A stretch of DNA of 46,938 nucleotides, from the NCBI GenBank assembly GCA_016789785.1, contig JAEUQE010000040.1, forward strand, positions 1 through 46,938, read 5' to 3'. Position numbers and translations under genes: made by a program. Of this stretch, positions 17,262 to 25,421 are shown piece after piece. Each line of letters starts with the position of its first letter. Position 1 is the stretch's first letter. The DNA is from Bryobacterales bacterium (GTDB lineage Bacteria > Acidobacteriota > Terriglobia > Bryobacterales > Bryobacteraceae). The notes below the pieces were generated by a model. It was not told the origin of the DNA. It made no database searches and saw only the letters and a list, made by a program, of their open reading frames with translations.

Positions 17262-17513
17262 GCGCGAACCGCGGTCGCCGCCTGCGGCGAAGTAACTGCG
17301 CGTGATTGGTTCCGGGAAAACATTCGCCATCTGCCGCCGCTCTGCGCGCCCTGCCTGATCCGGCCCGCGTTCGGTCTCATGCCGTCGTTTTCCCAACCTT
17401 CCCGCTCCGGACGAAGACCCGGCAGCTCCGGTGGTCTCCTCCATCCGCTCGCAGCGGCCGTGTCGTCCGTGCGTGGCGGCGGCCGCCGGTCTGCCTGCTA
17501 CAATTACACGTGC

Positions 17514-18548
17514 ATGTCAGTCTTTCGCGTTGGCATTACTCCCGACTTTTACGTCGATGCCAAGGGGCGCTTCGAAGCCGCGGTGGAACAGAAGCTCTCC
17601 AACGTTCCCGGCCTCGAGTTCGCGGCGATGCCGAAACAGCCCGGCAAGCTCGCGACACCCGAAGCTCTGAATGAGTTCGATGCGATCTTCGCGTTGGGCC
17701 TGAAGTTCACGCCCGATAGCTTTCAGGGTGTTCACCGGCTCGCCGTCATCGCCCGATGGGGCGTCGGATACGACATGATCGACGTGCCCGCCGCAACCCA
17801 GGCAGGTGTGCTGCTCGCGATTACTCCGAATGCTGTGCGGCGCCCGGTTGCCGAGTCGATCTTCACGTTCATCTTCATGCTCGCCAAGAACGCATTGGAG
17901 CAGGATCGTCTCGTGCGCGAAGGCAAATGGCGTGGCGATCTGAGCCGTCTCGGCACCTGTATCGGCGGCCGCACCCTGGGCTCCATTGGCTGCGGCAATA
18001 TCGGTCAGGAAATGTTCCGCCAGGCCGCGAGCCTCGGCTTTGGACGCTTCGTCGCCTACGACCCTTTCGTGAAACCCGAAGTTGCCGCGAAGCTCAATGT
18101 CGAATTAGTGGATATCGACACGGTGTTTCGCGTAAGTGACTTTGTCACTGTGAACTGCCCGTTGAATGAGCAAACGCGCGGCCTGATCGGCGAATCGCAC
18201 TTCCACCTGATGAAGTCCACGGCTTACTTCATCAATACCGCGCGCGGCCCCATCGTCGACCAGGCCGCTCTGACAAAGGCGCTCACCGAGCAATGGATCG
18301 CAGGTGCCGGACTTGACGTCTTCGAAAAGGAGCCGATCGATCCGCACGATCCGCTGTTGGAACTCGAGAACGTGGTGCTCTCGCCGCATGGTCTCGCCTG
18401 GACCGAGGAGATCGCGCGCGACAATGGATTGGAAGCGTGCGAGAACATCCTCACCGTTTTCCGGGGCGAGGTGCCCACCGCCACGGTGAACCGCGACGTG
18501 CTCGGCAACCCCGTCTTTCAGCAGAAGCTTGCCCGTTATCGCGGATAA
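17514..18548 (+). CDS. D-isomer-specific 2-hydroxyacid dehydrogenase
   Basis: A 344-residue NAD-dependent enzyme of the phosphoglycerate dehydrogenase/D-2-hydroxyacid dehydrogenase family. The nucleotide-binding loop is SIGCGNIGQEMF; the catalytic Arg, Glu and His are in NTARGPIVD, DVFEKEP and LSPHGLAW. It interconverts a 2-keto acid and a D-2-hydroxy acid in the cytoplasm; the exact substrate is unknown. The open frame extends upstream, but MSVFRVGITPDFY at 17514 is the family-like start. TACAAT at 17499-17504 is only 9 bases before it, so the message may be leaderless. A GTG-started aldolase follows 21 bases after the stop, forming a keto-acid catabolic pair. Confidence 0.88.
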   Translation: MSVFRVGITPDFYVDAKGRFEAAVEQKLSNVPGLEFAAMPKQPGKLATPEALNEFDAIFALGLKFTPDSFQGVHRLAVIARWGVGYDMIDVPAATQAGVLLAITPNAVRRPVAESIFTFIFMLAKNALEQDRLVREGKWRGDLSRLGTCIGGRTLGSIGCGNIGQEMFRQAASLGFGRFVAYDPFVKPEVAAKLNVELVDIDTVFRVSDFVTVNCPLNEQTRGLIGESHFHLMKSTAYFINTARGPIVDQAALTKALTEQWIAGAGLDVFEKEPIDPHDPLLELENVVLSPHGLAWTEEIARDNGLEACENILTVFRGEVPTATVNRDVLGNPVFQQKLARYRG

Positions 18549-18569
18549 GTCCGCAACCTGGAGATTGCA

Positions 18570-19349
18570 GTGAAACCGAATCGATTCAAGCAAGTGGTCG
18601 ACGAAGGGCGAGTGCCTGTCGGCCACATGATCATGGAGTTTGGCACGCGCGGCATCGCGATGATGCACAAGGCAGCCGATCTCGACTTCGTCGTCATCGA
18701 CATGGAGCACACGGGATTCGACGCGGAGCGCATCGCGGACCTGATGGCATTCTATAAAGCCACCGACGTCGCGCCGTTCGTGCGCGTGCCGCAGCCGCTC
18801 TATCATTTTCTGGCCCGGACCATGGATGCCGGCGCTCTCGGCGTCATGATCGGCAATGTCGAGACGCCGGAGCAGGCAAGGTCGATTGTCGATGCCGTCA
18901 AGTACGCGCCGCTGGGGAAACGCGGCCTGGGACTCGGCACCGCACACAATGACTATGTCGCGCCCGACACCGCGGGCTATCTCAAATATGCCAACGAGAA
19001 CACCACGATCATCTGCCAGATCGAGAGCCCGCTTGGTGTTTCCAACGTCGATGCCATCTGCGCGACGCCGGGTGTGGATTGCGTGTGGGTCGGCCACTTC
19101 GACCTGTCGAGTGCAATGGGCATTCCCGCGCAGTTTCAAAATCCGGAGTTTCTCGAAAGCCTGAACAAAGTCGTCGCCGCCGCGAGGAAGCATGGCAAAC
19201 TCGCGGGTATCCAGCCCGGCGACCCTGCGCAGGCGGATCAGTGGATCGGCATGGGCTTCAACGTGATTTCGTGGAAGGCTGATATCGCGCTGTATCGTGC
19301 GGCCTTGCAGGCAGAAATCAAGGCCCTGCGCGCGAAACTGGCAAAGTAA
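18570..19349 (+). CDS. HpcH/HpaI-family aldolase
   Basis: A 259-residue class II pyruvate aldolase-like TIM barrel. Metal and substrate landmarks are VVIDMEHTGFDAE, FVRVPQP, ICQIESPLGVSNV (metal-binding Glu) and CVWVGHFDLSSAMG (metal-binding Asp). Family members cleave 2-keto-3-deoxy sugar acids or 2,4-dihydroxy-heptanedioate to pyruvate and an aldehyde. The start is GTG at 18570, preceded by GGAG with a 6-base spacer. Co-transcription with the dehydrogenase suggests a pathway for a sugar acid or aromatic-derived hydroxy acid (inference). Confidence 0.88.
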   Translation: MKPNRFKQVVDEGRVPVGHMIMEFGTRGIAMMHKAADLDFVVIDMEHTGFDAERIADLMAFYKATDVAPFVRVPQPLYHFLARTMDAGALGVMIGNVETPEQARSIVDAVKYAPLGKRGLGLGTAHNDYVAPDTAGYLKYANENTTIICQIESPLGVSNVDAICATPGVDCVWVGHFDLSSAMGIPAQFQNPEFLESLNKVVAAARKHGKLAGIQPGDPAQADQWIGMGFNVISWKADIALYRAALQAEIKALRAKLAK

Positions 19350-19456
19350 CTTGAGTAAGCCGGTCGCTTGCAGCTCTTTACAGAGTTGTCTCCGGGAGGG
19401 CGCCTCCCACGCAAACGCCTTGCGCACCAGGCGGGAACAGTAACCCGAGCAAGCCG

Positions 19457-19481
19457 TCACTGTAAGGCTGTCTCACAGTGA
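19457..19481. repeat. 25-base inverted repeat, possible bidirectional terminator
   Basis: TCACTGT and ACAGTGA form a perfect 7-base stem around an 11-base loop, between the aldolase and the leftward truncated gene, and overlapping the latter's stop codon. There is no T tract. It may be a weak terminator or the scar of the rearrangement that cut the neighbouring gene short. Confidence 0.35.
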
Positions 19482-19562
19482 TGCGCTGAGATCCCACGAC
19501 GCCCACCCCTGCGCATCGCAGAATTCCTGAAGCTCGCGTGCTGCTTCCAAAAGGTCGATCAT
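19473..19562 (-). pseudogene. truncated nucleotidyltransferase-like gene (29 residues left)
   Basis: The frame begins MIDLLEAARELQEFCDAQGW and stops after 29 codons. This matches, from memory, the N-terminus of a small nucleotidyltransferase-like (AbiEii-type) family in which the next residues are normally of the form RFCFIGG-LA-RWGEPR; here they are replaced by ASWDLSASL and a stop. Its ATG overlaps the TGA of the 72-residue gene upstream (ATGA), as in intact two-gene modules. The active-site part is missing, so this looks like a relic. Confidence 0.5.
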
Positions 19563-19777
19563 TTGCGCAGCTTTGCGAAGTAGCGCTGCATCTCCACCAA
19601 ACCGGAATGCGGGGATGGTGGATGTGTGCGCGTGGCATGGTTGAACGCACGAGCAAGCAATTGCAGCGACTGCCGGTTGTCCTCGTCACGCACTTCCCGC
19701 AGACGGATCTTCTCCAATTCCGGGCTGGCCTTCTGCCACGTGCGCACCCATCGCTGAATCATCTCCTTCTCGGTCAC
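19559..19777 (-). CDS. small partner protein of a nucleotidyltransferase-like module
   Basis: A 72-residue, mostly helical protein with the closing motif SGLVEMQRYFAKLRK. Similar small proteins occur in Acidobacteria directly before nucleotidyltransferase-like genes (recalled, not searched). Here the downstream partner is truncated to 29 codons, with the usual 4-base overlap preserved. A role as antitoxin or accessory subunit is possible but unproven; without its partner it may be non-functional or retained as an orphan. Confidence 0.55.
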   Translation of the reverse strand: MTEKEMIQRWVRTWQKASPELEKIRLREVRDEDNRQSLQLLARAFNHATRTHPPSPHSGLVEMQRYFAKLRK

Positions 19778-19879
19778 CTCTCCATTATCTCCCGAGGACC
19801 GCCGTGTAACGTCTTGACCGGAACTCCTCGGGGAATACGCCGTATATCATTGAGACATTTCCCTGGGAAGGATCTCTCC

Positions 19880-22312
19880 ATGAATCTCTGGCAGGACATC
19901 CGCTATGGCGCGCGCATGATGATGCGCAAACCCGTGGTCACACTCGCGGCCGTTCTTTCGCTCGGCCTCGGCATCGGCTCATGCAGCATCATCTTCACCT
20001 GGCTCCGCGCGGTGTATCTGCGCCCTCTGCCGGGTGTCGCCAACAGCCGCGCACTGGTCACCATCAACGCGTCCTACGGCCAGCGCGAGGGTTACTCGAA
20101 CTCTGCTCTCGACTACCAGCACTATCGCGATCACGCCGAGGTATTCGATGGTGTGATCGGGCACGAGTTCACCATGTACAACGTGAGCAGCAATCGCACG
20201 CCGGAAGTCATCACGGGCTCGCCGGTCACGGGCAACTACTTCGATGTGCTCGGCGTGCGTCCGCATCTCGGCCGTACATTCCGGCCCGATGAGGATCAGG
20301 CCGAAGGGCGCGATGCCGTGGCCGTGATCAGCTATTCGCTCTGGCAGCGCCGCTTCGCAGGTGACCCCGCGGTTCCAGGAAAATCGATCCACATCAACAG
20401 CGTGCCGTTCACCATCATTGGTGTTGCGCCGCGGGGCTTCGCGGGCGTCTACGGCGGGCTGGCGCAGGACATCTGGATTCCCATGAAGATGAATAATCGG
20501 GTGGCGGGAGCAGGGAATCGGGTGACGGATGCAAACAGTTGGTTTCAGATCATGGCGCGCCTGAAGCCCGGGGTGAGCATCGAGCAAGCCTCCGCAAACC
20601 TCGTGTCGGTTTCTCGACAAATTCGCGATTCTTATCGAAAATCCGACAAGGAGTTCGTCGCCAAGGTCTATCCCTTGCACAAGTCGCAGCGCGGTGTCCA
20701 AAGCGGACTGTTCCCCTTCGTGTCGATTCTTGCCGTTGTCGTCGGCCTGGTGTTGCTCATCGCTTGCCTGAATGTCGCGAATCTGTTGCTCGCCCGCGCC
20801 GCCGAACGTACCAGGGAAATCACCGTAAGGCTTGCGCTCGGGGCAAGCGCGGGCCGCCTGCTGCGGCAGTTGCTCACCGAAAGCGTGATGCTCTCCATGC
20901 TCGGCGGAGCTCTCGGACTCGTGTTGACGCTGCTCTTCGGCGATTCCTTGAACAAGCTGGTTCCGATTCCGGGCATCACGCTCGGGCTCGACATGCAGAC
21001 CGATTCGGGCATCGTGCTCTTTCTCTTTGGGATCTCCATGGCCTGCGGCATCGGATTCGGTTTCGCGCCGGCGTGGCTTGTGTCGCGCACCAGCATCGCG
21101 ACAACGATGAAAGAGCAGGCCAGTGGTGTGGTTGGCGGTGGCGGGCAATGGCTTCGCAGCGGGCTTGTGGTTGCGCAGATCGCCCTTTCGCTGATGGCCC
21201 TTGTGGGTGCGGGACTGTTCGGCCGCAGCTTGAACAACGCGCTGTCGATGAGTCCCGGCTTTGACGCTGAGCATGCCTTGATCGCCGAAGTCAGCCCTGA
21301 TTTGAGCCAGTATTCCGTGGAACGCGGCAAACGTTTCTACGCAGAATTGATCGGCCAGCTCCGCCGTACGCCGGGCGTGAAGTCGGCCACGGTCACCAGT
21401 TTCATTCCGCTGAGTGGATCGGGCGGCGGCAATACGCGCCGCATCGAAATCGAAGGCCGCCCGGTGGATCCCGACCGGCCGCTCTCCGTTGTCACCGATA
21501 TGCATGGGCCGGGCTTCTTCTCGACGATGGGAATCCCGATGGTGCTCGGGCGCGAGTTCGGCGATCAGGATGGGGCCGGCGCGCCGCGCGTTGCGGTGGT
21601 GAATGAGACGTTCGTGAAGCAGTTGCTGCCGGGCCGCGATCCGATTGGCGCCCGGCTCAAGGTGGGCCGCGAGGAATACTCGGTTGTCGGAGTATCGAAG
21701 GATCACAAGTATCGCAGACTGCGGGAGCGTGCGAGCCCGTGTCTCTTCGTGCCGGTTCAGCAGTCCTACGCGGGTTCGGCGATTGTGGTTGTGCGCGGGA
21801 CCAGCAGCAATGCAGGGCTGCTTCCCGCTTTGCGGAACGCGGTGGCGAGTCTTGACCCCGACATGCCGCTGGCGCGTCCGATGTCACTTGCCGAGAACGT
21901 CGCGGCATCCTTCGCGGAACAGCGCATCACCACGATTCTGTTATCCGCGTTCTCGGTGGTTGCCGTGGTGCTCGCGTTGATCGGCCTCTACGGGATCATG
22001 TCGACGTTCGTTGGAGCGCGTGTTCGCGAGATCGGTTTGCGCATGGCGCTGGGCGCGGATCGCGGCAACATCCTGACGATGGTGCTGCGGCGGGGCGTGG
22101 TACTGGTCGCAATTGGCGTGGCGGTGGGCCTCGCGTTGACGGGGTTCCTGACGCGACTGGTGGTCTCGATGCTCTATGGCGTGGGGGCGTTCGATGTCCC
22201 GACTTTCGGCGGTGTGGCGCTGCTTCTGATCGCCGCGGGCGGCGTGGCGTGCTGGATTCCCGCGAGGCGTGCCGCGTCGGTGGATCCGATGACTGCGCTG
22301 CGGCTCGATTGA
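19880..22312 (+). CDS. ADOP-family FtsX/MacB-like permease
   Basis: An 810-residue membrane protein with a MacB-type periplasmic domain between the first helix (about residues 20-42) and a first FtsX block (LAVVVGLVLLIACLNVANLLLARAAERTR and following, three helices), then a second periplasmic region and a second FtsX block at the C-terminus. This duplicated layout without an associated ATPase gene is characteristic of the acidobacterial duplicated orphan permease family. The role is unknown; related MacB permeases drive efflux or mechanotransmission with an ATPase partner. The ATG at 19880 has AAGGA upstream at good spacing; the longer open frame to 19538 is not supported. It converges on the deacetylase, 3 bases apart. 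Confidence 0.9.
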   Translation: MNLWQDIRYGARMMMRKPVVTLAAVLSLGLGIGSCSIIFTWLRAVYLRPLPGVANSRALVTINASYGQREGYSNSALDYQHYRDHAEVFDGVIGHEFTMYNVSSNRTPEVITGSPVTGNYFDVLGVRPHLGRTFRPDEDQAEGRDAVAVISYSLWQRRFAGDPAVPGKSIHINSVPFTIIGVAPRGFAGVYGGLAQDIWIPMKMNNRVAGAGNRVTDANSWFQIMARLKPGVSIEQASANLVSVSRQIRDSYRKSDKEFVAKVYPLHKSQRGVQSGLFPFVSILAVVVGLVLLIACLNVANLLLARAAERTREITVRLALGASAGRLLRQLLTESVMLSMLGGALGLVLTLLFGDSLNKLVPIPGITLGLDMQTDSGIVLFLFGISMACGIGFGFAPAWLVSRTSIATTMKEQASGVVGGGGQWLRSGLVVAQIALSLMALVGAGLFGRSLNNALSMSPGFDAEHALIAEVSPDLSQYSVERGKRFYAELIGQLRRTPGVKSATVTSFIPLSGSGGGNTRRIEIEGRPVDPDRPLSVVTDMHGPGFFSTMGIPMVLGREFGDQDGAGAPRVAVVNETFVKQLLPGRDPIGARLKVGREEYSVVGVSKDHKYRRLRERASPCLFVPVQQSYAGSAIVVVRGTSSNAGLLPALRNAVASLDPDMPLARPMSLAENVAASFAEQRITTILLSAFSVVAVVLALIGLYGIMSTFVGARVREIGLRMALGADRGNILTMVLRRGVVLVAIGVAVGLALTGFLTRLVVSMLYGVGAFDVPTFGGVALLLIAAGGVACWIPARRAASVDPMTALRLD

Positions 22313-22315
22313 GGA

Positions 22316-23233
22316 TTAACGCCCGCGTGACTTTTCGTAGTCCGCGCGAATGAAGGCGGGTTCTTCGGGCTCGCCCTTCCCCGGCATGTTTTTTGTCTTC
22401 GACCAGCGGTGAATCCATGAGAATCCGCCAGGGCCCGCGTACTCATCGGCGAGTTGGTAGGCCGGGTCTTCGAGCGCACGTTCGAGACTGACGATGCGAT
22501 AGCCGCGGCGTTTCATCATCGCGAGCAATTCCGGCATCGATTCGGCGTTGAGTTGATTCACATGGAGCAGCAGCGTTTGCCGCACCTCGTGGCCGGCGAC
22601 TTCGACGGAGCGCTTTTCGAAGAACTCGAAGATCGATTCCATGTAGGGCAAATAGGCGGCCTTCACCTTTCGCGCAAGCTCGGGATCACCGCTTCGCAAG
22701 GCGCGCGCATACACTTCGGCGAACATCCAATCGGAGTTGTCGAGCGTGACGGGGGCGACGCGGTAGCCGTGCTGATCGAGAAACGCTTCGAGCGCGCGCT
22801 TGGATTCGAGCGTCTTGCCGGCATGCAGGAATGGGTGGCGGAAGAAGCGGAGGGTGCGGCCCTTGGCTTTGAGCAACGCCTTGGTGATGCGCTCGCCCGC
22901 AAGGATCTGACGTTGGTATTCGGGGAGCGGCGTGTTGTTGAAGTCGGGATGGCGCAGCGTATGATTGCCGAGGTCGCCGCCGGCTTCGAGCCACATGGAT
23001 AAGACATCGCGCATTCCCTGCTCGCCGAGCTCGTCGAGACACCGGCCTTCGTTGACGAATCCGATGAAGGGCAGCTTCTGTTGCTGGAGTGGTTGGAGGA
23101 GTTGACGCGTGACTTTGCGGATCCGCTCCGCGTTGCACGGTGCGTCGCCCCCGCGCGGGAGATCGTCGATGGTGATGGCGACTTCACGCGCCGGCAGCAA
23201 CGTCGCGAGCAATAGAAGGAAAGTGAATGCCAC
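22316..23233 (-). CDS. polysaccharide deacetylase (NodB family), secreted
   Basis: A 305-residue NodB-homology deacetylase. The catalytic base and metal Asp are in AITIDDLPRG, the metal histidines in GNHTLRHPDF (H-x3-H), and the later motif is RFFRHPFLH. A signal peptide is visible (AFTFLLLLATLLPA). It should hydrolyse N- or O-acetyl groups of an envelope or extracellular polysaccharide. The start is GTG at 23233, sharing one base with the TAG stop of the KGGVGR ATPase gene, so translation may be coupled. Whether it belongs functionally to that operon is unclear. Confidence 0.85.
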   Translation of the reverse strand: MAFTFLLLLATLLPAREVAITIDDLPRGGDAPCNAERIRKVTRQLLQPLQQQKLPFIGFVNEGRCLDELGEQGMRDVLSMWLEAGGDLGNHTLRHPDFNNTPLPEYQRQILAGERITKALLKAKGRTLRFFRHPFLHAGKTLESKRALEAFLDQHGYRVAPVTLDNSDWMFAEVYARALRSGDPELARKVKAAYLPYMESIFEFFEKRSVEVAGHEVRQTLLLHVNQLNAESMPELLAMMKRRGYRIVSLERALEDPAYQLADEYAGPGGFSWIHRWSKTKNMPGKGEPEEPAFIRADYEKSRGR

Positions 23234-24774
23234 TATGAAGACCTTTGTTCTTTATTTCGGACTGTGTTGAGAAAGGCTTGGAACTCGGGTGTTTCGCGAA
23301 TCGGGTCGAACGCATTCGCGGCCAGATTCGATTCCCATTGTGCTTGGCTGAGCTGTCCGTCAGCGCGTAGCGCCTCCAGGTAGCGCAGAGCTTCTGTTGC
23401 GTTGCCTTGGACCGCGTGCCGGCGAGCAGACCTCAGGAGGATTTCAGATACTCGATTGGGAGCACCTTCAGGGTCCTCCGCAGAAGCCGTCTGAAGTCTG
23501 TCCGCCGCACTACGCAGATAGCGCGTCGCGTCGGGCTCAGGTGCCGAAACTGCGAGCGCAATGCACTCGTATCCCCAGGTCACAAGTGCTTTCGTGCGCT
23601 GTTCAGGGAGATGGGAGAGAAGAGAGAGTGCGCGCCTTCTGTGGCGCGAATCCGATATTCTCGGCACCTCAATGTCTAGTAGCCGGTACCGGAGAGTGTC
23701 TTCGGACGAGGTGTCACTCGCGTAACTGAGCACCCGGTTCATCGAAATCTCGCTAAGCAGAACCTTTTCGGCTAGGCCGAGCAGAGTGGAGGCCAGATCC
23801 ACATACTCGGTGGAAAGATGCTCACGCTGAAAATCCCTAACGAATATCCTCTCCATTAGTGCGACCTGCGAGTGGTAAGAGAGAGTGCGGGGCTCAACAC
23901 CCAACTTTGCCCTGAGCGCTCCAAGGCGCTCCGCTTTCAACTGCGCATCGCCATGCGGAACAGGGCTCGCGACAATGATCGTTGGCTTGGGCCCGAGGGT
24001 CTGGGCCAGTAGGGACGGACCCACAAAGCGAACGGCATCATCCCATGGTTCGTCATCCGGAGCGCGCGGCCGGATCTCGATACCGGTCTCTTCCAGGAAA
24101 TGCCGTGTCCCTTCGATGTTCTGATCGTTCAGACCAGTCACCACCACCAATCGGTCAGCCAAGGGTCCGACGCAAATCCCGCCGATCTCCGTAATCCCCG
24201 TGCGGCTATCCACGAGCACGTAGTCGTACGACGTCTCATCCGGCGGCTCGAACTCCTCGATACCCGTCGGCCGAAACGGAAACCGATGAGCCTTGAGATA
24301 GGCTCTCAGCAGACTGCTGAGTTGGACGAGTTGCTCCCGGTCAAGGAGGTGCAGGTTGAGGGCTGCAATGCGATTCGAATAGCCTGCGGAAACGTCGAGC
24401 CCCAACACGTCGAGACGTCCTAGCTCGCCGTACTTCGACCGAAGCGGAGCCAGCTTTTCGGGGTCCACGGACCGTAGATATCGTGAAAGCGGAGGCAAAC
24501 TGGCTCTCAGTTCCGGCAGCGGCATCCCGCTCCGCACGCCATCAATCATCAGCGATAGCAGGCTGACCAGATCCTCCTGGTAATCGCTGGCAGGCGGAGC
24601 CAGTTCGTTGTTCCTCTGAAGGAACGAACTGATGCCGGGCGCTTCGAGGTCCATGTCCACCATCAGGACGTGCCGTCCATGGCCAGCCATCCAATAGGCG
24701 ACATTCATCATCGCCATGCTGCGGCCGACACCGCCTTTGAAGCTGTAGAACGTGAATACGTAAGGGAACGACAT
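23233..24774 (-). CDS. KGGVGR-type ParA/MinD-like ATPase
   Basis: A 513-residue protein. The N-terminal half is a SIMIBI ATPase with deviant Walker A SFKGGVGRSMAMMNVAYW (Lys13 onward), VLMVDMDLEAPG for switch I, and the Walker B-like YVLVDSRTGITEIGG. The KGGVGR variant is typical of ATPases in bacterial conflict-type gene clusters rather than chromosome partitioning. The C-terminal 140 residues look like TPR-like helical repeats ending in FDPIRETPEFQAFLNTV. The frame extends to 24858, but MSFPYVFTFYS at 24774 is the natural start, 8 bases after the preceding stop. It is the third gene of a leftward run with two unknown proteins. Confidence 0.82.
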   Translation of the reverse strand: MSFPYVFTFYSFKGGVGRSMAMMNVAYWMAGHGRHVLMVDMDLEAPGISSFLQRNNELAPPASDYQEDLVSLLSLMIDGVRSGMPLPELRASLPPLSRYLRSVDPEKLAPLRSKYGELGRLDVLGLDVSAGYSNRIAALNLHLLDREQLVQLSSLLRAYLKAHRFPFRPTGIEEFEPPDETSYDYVLVDSRTGITEIGGICVGPLADRLVVVTGLNDQNIEGTRHFLEETGIEIRPRAPDDEPWDDAVRFVGPSLLAQTLGPKPTIIVASPVPHGDAQLKAERLGALRAKLGVEPRTLSYHSQVALMERIFVRDFQREHLSTEYVDLASTLLGLAEKVLLSEISMNRVLSYASDTSSEDTLRYRLLDIEVPRISDSRHRRRALSLLSHLPEQRTKALVTWGYECIALAVSAPEPDATRYLRSAADRLQTASAEDPEGAPNRVSEILLRSARRHAVQGNATEALRYLEALRADGQLSQAQWESNLAANAFDPIRETPEFQAFLNTVRNKEQRSS

Positions 24775-24782
24775 GCCCGCTC

Positions 24783-25415
24783 TCAGGCTGCCTTGGGACG
24801 TTCCAGGGCCATGCCCGCGATCGGACTGCGGCGACGATGCGGGCTCGCCATGTGGCAATAACGTTCGATGAGCGACTCGAACGCACTGTCTGCGAGGAAC
24901 GGGCGCGCCATCTCTTTCATGAGGCGCTCGCCGTCACGGTTCCCCTGCAATCTGCGAATGGCTGCCTCAATGGCGAGCGGCTCCATGCGGCGATCATTGG
25001 CACAGTAGGCCATGCCGCTGATGCGCTCCGCCTTCTGCCAGTCGCCAGAGAGAAGCGCCGACTCTGCTTCACGAATCGCGTCATCCGCAATTTGGAAAAG
25101 CTTCTGCTTAGCCTGGTCCGCCGGTTCATAGTGGTACTGAAACGACTGATCAATCCAAAGCTCATGACCTGGCACTGCCGGAAAAGATTGCTCGAAGAGA
25201 GTGATCTGCATCGCGTTGCGCAAGGCGTCAGCCTCTTGCTGGGAGATCTCGGTGGCGTTGTAAAGATAGCCGGAGCGCAGAAAGAATGGCGGCACGAGAA
25301 CCCGGCGCGCGCGGTTCCGGAACACTGGCGGCACCGCGGATGGCAGCATCGAAGCATCCAAGACATCGGAGTAGCCGATGATCTCAAGTTCATCGACACG
25401 GACCGGCGGAGTCAT
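24783..25415 (-). CDS. unknown protein, middle gene of KGGVGR operon
   Basis: A 210-residue protein without a recognisable domain. The N-terminal half contains RVLVPPFFLRSGYLYNATEIS and an aromatic stretch around QSFQYHYEP; the C-terminal half (about 110-190) is helical and alanine-rich, of a TPR-like character (AIREAESALLSGDWQKAERI). No signal peptide or membrane segment is seen. It is separated by 6 bases from the gene before it and 8 from the ATPase after it, so the three proteins very likely act together; an adaptor linking ATPase and effector is one possibility (inference). Confidence 0.65.
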   Translation of the reverse strand: MTPPVRVDELEIIGYSDVLDASMLPSAVPPVFRNRARRVLVPPFFLRSGYLYNATEISQQEADALRNAMQITLFEQSFPAVPGHELWIDQSFQYHYEPADQAKQKLFQIADDAIREAESALLSGDWQKAERISGMAYCANDRRMEPLAIEAAIRRLQGNRDGERLMKEMARPFLADSAFESLIERYCHMASPHRRRSPIAGMALERPKAA

Positions 25416-25421
25416 TCATGG

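Noticed and set aside
18105..19460. 451-residue leftward open frame opposite the dehydrogenase and aldolase
   Set aside because: It is antisense to two well-identified genes, rich in His/Arg/Asp as expected from GC-rich shadow frames, and has no domain or ribosome binding site.
19350..19472. Insertion sequence end next to the truncated nucleotidyltransferase
   Set aside because: Short inverted repeats are present, but no transposase remnant or target duplication could be recognised.
19979..21706. 575-residue leftward open frame opposite the ADOP permease
   Set aside because: Antisense shadow of a clear coding region; composition dominated by His, Arg, Gln and Glu with no motif.
23233..24774. 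KGGVGR ATPase as a chromosome partitioning ParA
   Set aside because: No parB or parS-like site is adjacent, the Walker A variant is KGGVGR, and the C-terminal repeats do not occur in ParA.
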